Origin: an uncultured Blautia sp.
GTDB taxonomy: Bacteria; Bacillota_A; Clostridia; Lachnospirales; Lachnospiraceae
Length of the DNA: 7,304 nucleotides
NCBI GenBank assembly: GCA_905209435.1
Contig: CAJLTE010000127.1
Span: 1-7,304 of the forward strand
Reading direction: 5' to 3'
In this document: positions 1 to 6,291 of the stretch, in pieces
How positions within the stretch are numbered: position 1 is the stretch's first letter
Layout: every line of letters starts with the position of its first letter
Translations under genes and position numbers: made by a program
The notes under the pieces: generated by a model
Databases searched by the model: none
What the model was told of the DNA's origin: nothing
What the model saw: the letters and a program-made list of their open reading frames with translations, nothing else

Positions 1-734
1 ATACTATTACAGTAAACAGCAACATAAAGCTGTATGCAGTTGTGTTTAACCGTTCCGCTGAGGAAGACCTGACTCTTTCAGAGCTTCTGCAATCCGCAAG
101 CAGCTGGAAAATTGGAAATGGAAGCAATCGGGGTTACAATCACATTATTTTTGTAGGAGACTCCCGGACCAATCGTATGCAGAGAACGCTGCAAAATTTA
201 AATTCAGGGTATTATGAGTCGAATCTGCTGCGTGATATTGATTTTGTATACGAAGAGGGAAAAGGTCTTGAATGGCTGAAGTCTCAGGGAATGAATACGA
301 TTCTTTCTATTGCAGAAGAGAATTATTCCGTTCTGAAACCAACTGCGGTTATTTTTAATCTGGGAGTAAACGATCCTGGAAATATGTATGATTATATTTC
401 TTATTATCAGGAGATTGCTGAGAGCTTACAGAAAAAAAATTGCAAGCTGTTCTTTATGTCAGTGAATCCGGTGAACAGTAAGACAATCGAGTATCTTGGT
501 AAGAATGCAATCCGAAAGGAAGAAGTAATCCGCAAATTCAATTCTGTTGTGAGCAGTGCTCTTGGCAGCACTTTCGAATATATTGATACGTATTCTTATC
601 TGATGGAGAATGGATATGGTACCAATATTAGTGGAACTGGAGTTGACATGCCGGACGATGATGGACTTCATTACACCACCAAGACTTACAAACGAATTTT
701 TAAGTATTGTCTGGATTATCTTATATTGCATTAA
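1..734 (+). CDS. SGNH/GDSL-type hydrolase domain, C-terminal part of a longer protein (5' end outside window)
   Basis: The frame is open from the first base of the window, so this is the 3' part of a larger gene. A GTG at 42 can be read as a start, but coding sequence continues upstream without a stop and no Shine-Dalgarno sequence precedes it. Numbering from that GTG, the SGNH hydrolase blocks are visible: block I VGDSRTNRM with the likely nucleophile Ser41, block III NLGVND with Gly108 and Asn110, and block V DDGLHY with the catalytic pair Asp207 and His210. These enzymes are serine esterases or acetylhydrolases acting on acylated sugars, polysaccharides or lipids; the substrate here cannot be told. 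The residues before the domain (TITVNSNIKLYAV) resemble the end of a surface-protein repeat, which suggests an exported or cell-wall protein (inference). There is no C-terminal sorting signal. A probable terminator follows the stop codon. I am confident of the fold and uncertain of the role. Confidence 0.82.
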   Translation, partial: TITVNSNIKLYAVVFNRSAEEDLTLSELLQSASSWKIGNGSNRGYNHIIFVGDSRTNRMQRTLQNLNSGYYESNLLRDIDFVYEEGKGLEWLKSQGMNTILSIAEENYSVLKPTAVIFNLGVNDPGNMYDYISYYQEIAESLQKKNCKLFFMSVNPVNSKTIEYLGKNAIRKEEVIRKFNSVVSSALGSTFEYIDTYSYLMENGYGTNISGTGVDMPDDDGLHYTTKTYKRIFKYCLDYLILH

Positions 735-792
735 ACGTTCAGAGAAATACTGAGAATGAGGCAACTTTGCAATAGGAAAATACTTACAGAAG

Positions 793-846
793 AGAAGATC
801 TTTGTCCAAAAGTGTCGAAGCTTAACAGACAGGATCTTCTTTTATT
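793..846 (+). terminator. Probable Rho-independent terminator after the SGNH hydrolase gene
   Basis: AGAAGATC (793-800) pairs perfectly with GATCTTCT (833-840). The stem continues inward after a U·G wobble and one bulged base through TGTC (803-806) with GACA (828-831), leaving a loop of about 21 bases. The 3' arm runs into TCTTTTATT (837-845), a U-rich tail. The stem is AT-rich and the loop large, so termination may be only partial. Its position, between the hydrolase stop codon and the asnS promoter, fits the role. Confidence 0.6.
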
Positions 847-862
847 CCCTGGAAAAATATCC

Positions 863-891
863 TTGCGCGAATAAGAGGAATAGTCTATACT
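863..891 (+). promoter_or_regulatory. Sigma-A-type promoter of the asnS operon
   Basis: The -35 element is TTGCGC (863-868), followed by a spacer of exactly 17 bases and the -10 element TATACT (886-891). Transcription should start near base 898, giving a leader of about 40 bases before the asnS ATG. It lies just downstream of the terminator at 793-846 and is the only good promoter seen before asnS. It probably drives asnS and the two genes behind it. Confidence 0.72.
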
Positions 892-917
892 ATAGAGAAA
901 TGAGTGTTTGGAAAAAT

Positions 918-930
918 GAGGAGAAAGAGG
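918..930 (+). promoter_or_regulatory. Ribosome binding site fixing the asnS start at 939
   Basis: The purine run GAGGAGAAAGAGG ends 8 bases before the ATG at 939. It fixes the translation start there rather than at the in-frame ATG codons at 756 and 900, which lie upstream of or almost on the predicted transcription start. Confidence 0.75.
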
Positions 931-938
931 AACTAATT

Positions 939-2330
939 ATGAAACTTACAACAGTAAAAGAGATTTACAGAGAACGGGATAAATACCTGGATCAGGAGAT
1001 CACCGTAGGCGGCTGGGTACGAAGCGTTCGTGATTCCAAGACCTTTGGATTTGTTGTTCTCCATGATGGAACATATTTTGAGACCCTTCAGATCGTTTAC
1101 CATGATACAATGGACAATTTTGCTGAGATTTCCAAACTGAATGTAGGCGCAGCGATTATTGTAAAGGGAACTCTGGTAGCGACTCCACAGGCGAAACAGC
1201 CATTTGAGATCCAGGCTGCAGAAATTTCTGTAGAGGGAACATCCGCACCAGATTATCCACTTCAGAAGAAACGTCACAGCCTTGAGTATTTAAGAACGAT
1301 CACACATCTTCGTTCCAGAACAAATACCTTCCAGGCTGTTTTCCGTGTACGTTCCCTCTGTGCATATGCAATACACAAATTCTTTCAGGAGAGAGGTTTT
1401 GTTTATGTACACACTCCGCTGATCACAGGAAGTGACTGCGAGGGTGCAGGTGAGATGTTCCAGGTTACAACCATGGATCTGAATAATATTCCTACAGATG
1501 ATAAGGGAAATATTGATTACTCTCAGGATTTCTTTGGGAAAGAGACAAACCTGACTGTAAGCGGTCAGTTGAACTGTGAGACATTTGCACAGGCATTCCG
1601 TAATGTATATACATTTGGACCAACTTTCCGTGCCGAGAACTCCAACACCACACGTCATGCAGCTGAGTTCTGGATGATCGAGCCTGAGTGTGCATTTGCT
1701 GATCTTGAAGACAACATGAATCTTGCAGAAGCGATGCTGAAATATGTGATTGGATATGTTCTTGAGAATGCTCCGGAGGAAATGAACTTCTTCAATTCTT
1801 TTGTGGACAAAGGACTTCTTGACAGATTGAATCATGTGGCAAACTCTGAGTTCGGTCGTGTTACCTATACAGAAGCAATTGAGCTTCTCGAGAAGAATAA
1901 TGACAAGTTTGATTATAAAGTATCCTGGGGATGTGATCTGCAGACAGAGCATGAGCGTTATCTGACAGAACAGATTTTTAAGAAACCTATTTTTGTTACA
2001 GACTATCCAAAGGAAATTAAAGCATTCTATATGAAAGCAAACGAGGATGGCAAGACTGTTGCAGCTATGGACTGCCTGGTTCCTGGAATTGGTGAGATTA
2101 TCGGTGGAAGCCAGAGAGAGGATGACTATGGTAAGTTGAAAGCTCGTATGGAAGAGCTTGGGCTGAAGGAAGAAGACTATGACTTCTATCTTGATTTGCG
2201 TAAATATGGTTCTACACGTCATTCAGGATTTGGTCTTGGATTTGAGCGCTGTGTAATGTATCTCACAGGAATGGGCAATATCCGTGACGTAATTCCATTC
2301 CCGAGAACAGTTAACAACTGCGATTTATAA
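939..2330 (+). CDS. asnS: Asparaginyl-tRNA synthetase (asparagine--tRNA ligase)
   Basis: This cytoplasmic class IIb aminoacyl-tRNA synthetase attaches asparagine to tRNA-Asn using ATP. The 463-residue product is close to the usual bacterial length (E. coli AsnRS is 466). An N-terminal OB-fold anticodon-binding domain covers about residues 20-103 ([18 protein letters not shown] near its start). The class II core follows: motif 1 around 146-163 ([23 protein letters not shown]), motif 2 around 229-250 ([21 protein letters not shown]) and motif 3 around 430-457 (GFGLGFER, then [12 protein letters not shown]). The motif 3 ending distinguishes AsnRS from AspRS and LysRS. The frame is open upstream to 756, but ATG 939 is chosen because the family N-terminus begins here and the Shine-Dalgarno sequence sits 8 bases before it. 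The product appears complete and functional. The leader is only about 40 bases with no T-box, so uncharged-tRNA control by that route is unlikely. The next gene starts 14 bases after the stop. Confidence 0.97.
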   Translation: MKLTTVKEIYRERDKYLDQEITVGGWVRSVRDSKTFGFVVLHDGTYFETLQIVYHDTMDNFAEISKLNVGAAIIVKGTLVATPQAKQPFEIQAAEISVEGTSAPDYPLQKKRHSLEYLRTITHLRSRTNTFQAVFRVRSLCAYAIHKFFQERGFVYVHTPLITGSDCEGAGEMFQVTTMDLNNIPTDDKGNIDYSQDFFGKETNLTVSGQLNCETFAQAFRNVYTFGPTFRAENSNTTRHAAEFWMIEPECAFADLEDNMNLAEAMLKYVIGYVLENAPEEMNFFNSFVDKGLLDRLNHVANSEFGRVTYTEAIELLEKNNDKFDYKVSWGCDLQTEHERYLTEQIFKKPIFVTDYPKEIKAFYMKANEDGKTVAAMDCLVPGIGEIIGGSQREDDYGKLKARMEELGLKEEDYDFYLDLRKYGSTRHSGFGLGFERCVMYLTGMGNIRDVIPFPRTVNNCDL

Positions 2331-2344
2331 AATGAGGTAAAAGA

Positions 2345-3403
2345 ATGAGATTTATTCATCTTGCAGATGTACATCTTGGTGCAGTGCCCGACAGAGGCTG
2401 CCCATGGAGTGACAAGCGGGAGAATGAAATCTGGGAAACATTCCGCCGGGTTATTGCGGGTATCCGCGAAAATCCGGTGGATTTGTTATTTATAGCCGGA
2501 GATTTGTTCCATCGTCAGCCACTTCCATATGAATTGAAAGAAGTAAACGATTTATTTTCCGGAATACCGGAAACAAGGGTATATTTAATGGCAGGAGAAA
2601 GGGATTATCTGAAAGAAAATTCTTTTTACAGAACTTTCACCTGGGCACCGAATGTGACTTTTTTTCCGGAAGAGAAGGTAACCTGTGTGAAAGATACGCA
2701 ATTCGGGGTATATGTTTATGGAATGAGCTATGAACATTCACAGATCAGACAGCCCTTGTATGATGGCGTACGCCCTGTGAAAAATGATGGAGTGCATATT
2801 CTTATGGCTCATGGCGGTGATGAAAGCCATTGCCCGTTAAATATAGCTGCACTTGCAGGAGCTGGTTTTGATTATATTGCATTGGGGCATTTCCATACTC
2901 CACAGAGCGTAATAAGAGATGTGGCTGCTTACAGCGGAGCTCTTGAGCCAATTGAAAGCAATGATCTGGGAGCACATGGCTACATTGAGGGAAGGATTGA
3001 AAATGGAAAAGTGAAAACCAGATTTGTGCCGTTTTCTATTCGAACCTATAGTCAGCTTCTTCTCAATGTAAATGAAGAAAGCACCCAGCTATCTATTGAA
3101 GAAGCTTTGAAGGATGAGATATATAAAAAAGGCGGACTGAATATATATCGTGTAATTCTTCAGGGGAAAAGAAAACCAGAGCTTTTTCTGATTCCGGAAA
3201 AACTGAAATCCTTTGGAAATATTACGGAAGTACTGGATGAGACCAGACCTGCTTATGATCTGGAAGAATTGCAGAAAAAATATGCCGGAACTTTGATAGG
3301 TGATTATATCTGCTTTTTTATGGAAAAAAACAGAAATACAGTGGAAGATAAGGCTCTGTACTATGGTTTGCAGGCACTGCTGGAGACAAGACATTCCAGC
3401 TGA
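2345..3403 (+). CDS. SbcD/Mre11/YhaO-like metallophosphoesterase (putative DNA repair exonuclease) with altered catalytic motif III
   Basis: The 352-residue product belongs to the calcineurin-like phosphoesterases of the Mre11/SbcD/YhaO group, whose members are Mn-dependent nucleases that pair with a Rad50/SbcC/YhaN ATPase in DNA end processing. Metal-site residues are visible: Asp8 and His10 (LADVHLGA), Asp53 (AGDLFH), His156 (MAHGGDE), and His182 and His184 (GHFHT). Motif III, normally GNHD, reads G84-E85-R86-D87 (MAGERDYL). The metal-bridging Asn and the catalytic His are therefore replaced, although the flanking residues fit the family well. Residues from about 230 on form the family's C-terminal region, which in relatives contacts the ATPase partner. 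The start is supported by TGAGGT 6 bases upstream. The gene lies 14 bases after asnS with no terminator between, so co-transcription is likely, and 74 bases before its partner. The family call is sure; nuclease activity is doubtful. Confidence 0.88.
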   Translation: MRFIHLADVHLGAVPDRGCPWSDKRENEIWETFRRVIAGIRENPVDLLFIAGDLFHRQPLPYELKEVNDLFSGIPETRVYLMAGERDYLKENSFYRTFTWAPNVTFFPEEKVTCVKDTQFGVYVYGMSYEHSQIRQPLYDGVRPVKNDGVHILMAHGGDESHCPLNIAALAGAGFDYIALGHFHTPQSVIRDVAAYSGALEPIESNDLGAHGYIEGRIENGKVKTRFVPFSIRTYSQLLLNVNEESTQLSIEEALKDEIYKKGGLNIYRVILQGKRKPELFLIPEKLKSFGNITEVLDETRPAYDLEELQKKYAGTLIGDYICFFMEKNRNTVEDKALYYGLQALLETRHSS

Positions 3404-3477
3404 CATAGAGCAGATAGTAACAGAAAATATGTATTGCAGTGTAAAAGTGAGATGTATGTGCGAGGGAATAAGGTTAT

Positions 3478-4986
3478 ATGATTTTTAAACGCATATTAAT
3501 AAATAATTTTGGTGGGCTTCGGGAAAAAGACATAGAACTGACCTCTGGAGTAAATGTGCTCTATGGACTGAAAGAAACAGAAATGAACATTGTGTTTATC
3601 TTTGTGAAGAGCATGTTCTTTGGAGTGCCTGAGGAAATGCAGGAAAAGAATGGAATTTATGAAAAAGCAGGAACTGAAGCTTCCAGGGAAAAATATGGTG
3701 GAACTATATGGTTTCAGCACAATGGAAAAGATTACCGCCTGATGCGGGAAATAGGGGCAGGAATCCATAATTGTGAGTTGTTCTGTGAAGATACCAGAGA
3801 AATTTTAAATGGGGAAAATGGAGCCCTCGAGAGGATACTTGGTGGATTTAGTGAGAATCTGTTCGATAATACTGTTATGGTAGAAGCACTTGGCGGTAGT
3901 TCTTCCAGGGAAATGGCAAAGGAACTACAGAATAAACTGGCTGTTCTCAGCAAAAGCGGAGATGGTCTGGTGGATCTTGGAAGAACGGAGCAGATGCTGA
4001 AGATGTGGCGCAAGGGATATCTCACCCAGAAAGAACGTGGCAGGAAAGCAGTTCAGAGAGAACAGGAAAAACTGAGCGAGAAACTGGAAAGTCTGCAGAA
4101 TGATCTGGATGGACTTCGGGACCAGAAGGGTCAGGTGGTTCAGGCGCAGGCAAAAATTTATTCTGCAGCAGGGAAAGAAGAAGCCGCTGTGATTGAAGAA
4201 CAACTGCAGGCTATAGAGAAAAAGAATCTGGGAATGGTGATAGCAGGTATTCTGGCCGTTATTGTGGGAATTATTGGTATTGTTGGAAGATTTCAGTTAA
4301 CTGATGAGATGTCTAAAATAGGAATGGATGTATGCATCATTGCTGCTGTTGTGGCAATGGTTTATACACTTACTGCACGAAGAAAGCTGCATATGGAGTT
4401 TGTAAAGCTAAAGAAGAAAAAAGTGTATTTGCAGTCACAGCAGGAAAAGCTGAAATCCAGTAAAGAAGATATTGATGGAATTTACGGTGAGAAACTGACT
4501 GCTTTTACGAATTTGCAGAGCGAATATCAGGAATTTGAGCTGGAAATGTCACTTCCTACTTCTGAAGATCTGGAAACACAGTCCTTGAACCTGGCTATGG
4601 ATACCATAAAAGAGCTGTCACGCAGTATTTATCTTGAGAAAGGCAGAAAGATTCGGATACGAGCATCCCAAATTTTCAGGGAACTTACAGATGGAAAATA
4701 TATAGAGTTCTATGGAGATGAGGGACAGAGTTTGGAACTGTGTCTGGAAGAGGGAACTGTTTTGGCAGAAAATCTGGAAAAGGAAAACCTTGAAATGCTG
4801 TATTTTTCTATTCAGATGGCTGCTGCTGAGTTGTTCACGAATGAAACTGTTTTTCCAGTTATTTTGGATGATATTTTCCATGGGAAGAATCAGGATAAGC
4901 TTATGGCAGTTTTCAGGTGGCTGAAAAAACAGCCCAGACAGGTGCTGCTTTTTACCAATAATAAGGATATGGCTGACATTTTTTAG
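3478..4986 (+). CDS. SbcC/Rad50/YhaN-like ATPase-fold protein with degenerate nucleotide-binding motifs and a membrane hairpin
   Basis: The 502-residue product has the split ABC-type layout of Rad50/SbcC/YhaN. An N-terminal half-domain (about 1-180, opening MIFKRILINNFGGLREKDI) is followed by a helical coiled coil (about 183-250), two hydrophobic segments (about 252-270 and 281-299), a returning coil (about 302-355) and a C-terminal half-domain (about 375-502). It is much shorter than B. subtilis YhaN or SbcC. There is no CxxC zinc hook; the membrane hairpin sits where the hook would be. The Walker A position (YGLKETEMN, 29-37) lacks the GK[ST]. The signature position (NLEKENLEM, 432-440) lacks the SxG. 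The Q-loop position reads VEAL (135-138). The Walker B sequence VILDD (461-465) is kept. ATP binding is therefore doubtful although the frame is intact. The only visible ribosome binding site is weak (AAGG 4 bases upstream, or GAGGG 11 bases upstream), and an in-frame stop at 3469 excludes an earlier start. It is the presumed partner of the preceding phosphoesterase. Confidence 0.83.
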   Translation: MIFKRILINNFGGLREKDIELTSGVNVLYGLKETEMNIVFIFVKSMFFGVPEEMQEKNGIYEKAGTEASREKYGGTIWFQHNGKDYRLMREIGAGIHNCELFCEDTREILNGENGALERILGGFSENLFDNTVMVEALGGSSSREMAKELQNKLAVLSKSGDGLVDLGRTEQMLKMWRKGYLTQKERGRKAVQREQEKLSEKLESLQNDLDGLRDQKGQVVQAQAKIYSAAGKEEAAVIEEQLQAIEKKNLGMVIAGILAVIVGIIGIVGRFQLTDEMSKIGMDVCIIAAVVAMVYTLTARRKLHMEFVKLKKKKVYLQSQQEKLKSSKEDIDGIYGEKLTAFTNLQSEYQEFELEMSLPTSEDLETQSLNLAMDTIKELSRSIYLEKGRKIRIRASQIFRELTDGKYIEFYGDEGQSLELCLEEGTVLAENLEKENLEMLYFSIQMAAAELFTNETVFPVILDDIFHGKNQDKLMAVFRWLKKQPRQVLLFTNNKDMADIF

Positions 4987-4989
4987 AAA

Positions 4990-5052
4990 ACTGTTACAGT
5001 GAATGTTAAGTGCTCACGAAGCATGTAACTGTGAAAGTACTGAACAGTTACA
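4990..5052. repeat. Cluster of short inverted repeats (ctgttac / gtaactg / cagttac)
   Basis: Just after the ATPase-like gene there is a near-palindrome ACTGTTACAGT (4990-5000). It is followed by a 9-base perfect inverted repeat, TGTAACTGT (5024-5032) and ACAGTTACA (5044-5052), with an 11-base loop that contains the palindrome AGTACT. No U-run follows on either strand, so it is not a standard terminator. It could be an mRNA 3'-end structure or a protein-binding site. Confidence 0.45.
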
Positions 5053-5072
5053 AATAAATGATAACAAAACAA

Positions 5073-5100
5073 GAGGCTGACACCTGGAAGGGTCAGCCTC
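5073..5100 (-). terminator. Strong intrinsic terminator between convergent operons (best for prs, possibly bidirectional)
   Basis: GAGGCTGAC (5073-5081) pairs perfectly with GTCAGCCTC (5092-5100). Two further C-G pairs after a bulged A leave a short TGGAA loop. Read on the minus strand the hairpin is followed by TTGTTTTGTT, a good U-tract, 12 bases after the prs stop codon. On the plus strand the following sequence, AAATTATTTTATTTATTT, is U-rich but interrupted, so it may also stop transcripts from the asnS operon. Confidence 0.88.
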
Positions 5101-5112
5101 AAATTATTTTAT

Positions 5113-6288
5113 TTATTTCTCATACTGTGCCATATATTTGTTTACACAGCGTTTAATCCTGTCAACTGGATTCAGCAGATGGCTTACAGACATATCATGA
5201 TTCAGTGTATCAATGATCAGTGCAATGTATTTGCTCATATCACAGGAAATGTAATATGGTTTTGCAAGAAGCTCCTCAGACTGATATACCATATTGGTAG
5301 TGAGAAGCTTGTCAAATACACCAGCAGCATGTGCTTCATCGAATTTCTTAAGGTTGTCTGTAAACAGACCGAACGTGGAGCAAAGGTAAATTCTGCCGGC
5401 ACCCCTGTCCTTAAGAAGAGAAGCAATCTTCAGGATAGTGTCACCAGAAGAGATCATGTCATCAATCAGGATCATATCCTTGCCTGCTACATTTGGACCA
5501 AGGAACTCATAGGCTGCAATCGGATGTCTTCCTCCTATATTCTTGGAGTAGTCAAGGCGTTTGTAATACATGCCCATATCAACACCCAGGATGTTTGCAA
5601 GATAGATCGCACGGCTCATGCTGCCCTCATCCGGGCTGATGATCATAAAATGCTCATTGTCAATATGAAGTCCCTGCTCATGGTTCAGAAGAGCCTTGAT
5701 AAATTGATAAGAAGGCTGAACAGTCTCAAATCCATGAAGTGGGGTGGCATTCTGAATCTGTGGGTCATGTGCGTCGAAAGTGATAATATTTTCAACTCCC
5801 ATATTTATCAGTTCATGAAGGGAAGTAGCACAGTCAAGAGACTCTCTTCCAATACGCTTGCTCTGACGACCCTCATAAAGGTATGGCATGATTACATTCA
5901 CGCGGCGGGCCTTTCCTCCAATAGCTGCAATTACACGCTTCAGATCCTGATAATGATCATCCGGAGACATTAGGTTGGTGTATTTGCCAATTGGATATGA
6001 GATGTTGTAGTTACATACATCTACAAGAATATAAACATCATCTCCTCGCACGGACTCGGTGATCACACATTTACCCTCGCCGGAACCGAAACGCGGGTTC
6101 TGAACTTTGATTGTATAGGAATCTCTTTTGTATCCTTCAAAGGCGAAAGAATCTGATTCTGAATGCTCACGCTCCTTACGCCACTTAACGAGCCATTCGT
6201 CGACTTTCTGTCCAAGGCTCCTGCAGCTTTCCAAAGGAACTAATCCCAGCCTTCCAACGGGAAGTGTAGTCAATTCTTCTTGTGCCAT
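5113..6288 (-). CDS. prs: Ribose-phosphate pyrophosphokinase (PRPP synthetase), long clostridial form
   Basis: The enzyme transfers pyrophosphate from ATP to ribose 5-phosphate, making PRPP for purine, pyrimidine, NAD, histidine and tryptophan synthesis in the cytoplasm. Landmarks in the 391-residue product are MPYLYEGRQSKR (134-145, equivalent to the usual PYxRQDRK loop), DAHDPQIQN (172-180, usually DLHxxQIQG), SPDEGSMSRA (218-227), YKRLDYSKN (242-250, containing the catalytic-loop Lys-Arg) and the PRPP-binding loop LIDDMISSGDT (274-284, usually VDDxIDTxGT). It is some 60-75 residues longer than classical class I enzymes (about 315-330), with an N-terminal extension and the extra KYTNLMSPDDHYQDL region. 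It follows the helicase-loader gene by 3 bases, and its AGGAGG lies inside that gene's last codons, so the two are probably translationally coupled. The family is certain; the divergent motifs suggest kinetics or regulation unlike the classical enzyme (inference). Confidence 0.93.
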   Translation of the reverse strand: MAQEELTTLPVGRLGLVPLESCRSLGQKVDEWLVKWRKEREHSESDSFAFEGYKRDSYTIKVQNPRFGSGEGKCVITESVRGDDVYILVDVCNYNISYPIGKYTNLMSPDDHYQDLKRVIAAIGGKARRVNVIMPYLYEGRQSKRIGRESLDCATSLHELINMGVENIITFDAHDPQIQNATPLHGFETVQPSYQFIKALLNHEQGLHIDNEHFMIISPDEGSMSRAIYLANILGVDMGMYYKRLDYSKNIGGRHPIAAYEFLGPNVAGKDMILIDDMISSGDTILKIASLLKDRGAGRIYLCSTFGLFTDNLKKFDEAHAAGVFDKLLTTNMVYQSEELLAKPYYISCDMSKYIALIIDTLNHDMSVSHLLNPVDRIKRCVNKYMAQYEK

Positions 6289-6291
6289 TCT

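Noticed and set aside
756..938. N-terminal extension of asnS from ATG 756 (or ATG 900)
   Set aside because: The extra residues do not resemble AsnRS, the region holds the terminator and promoter, and the proper ribosome binding site precedes ATG 939.
1290..2222. 310-codon open frame on the minus strand inside asnS
   Set aside because: It is antisense to a highly conserved synthetase gene, has no recognisable domain, and its composition is what the complement of asnS codons gives.
3434..3465. Possible internal promoter starting at TTGCAG before the ATPase-like gene
   Set aside because: At the right spacing the -10 position reads TGTGCG, which is a poor match.
3300..3488. 62-codon open frame bridging the phosphoesterase and ATPase-like genes
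   Set aside because: It lies mostly in another frame of the phosphoesterase gene, shows no family resemblance and has no clear ribosome binding site. It does not look like a frameshifted end of either neighbour.
5179..5973. 264-codon open frame on the plus strand inside prs
   Set aside because: It is the complement of a well-supported gene, with no domain and no convincing ribosome binding site.
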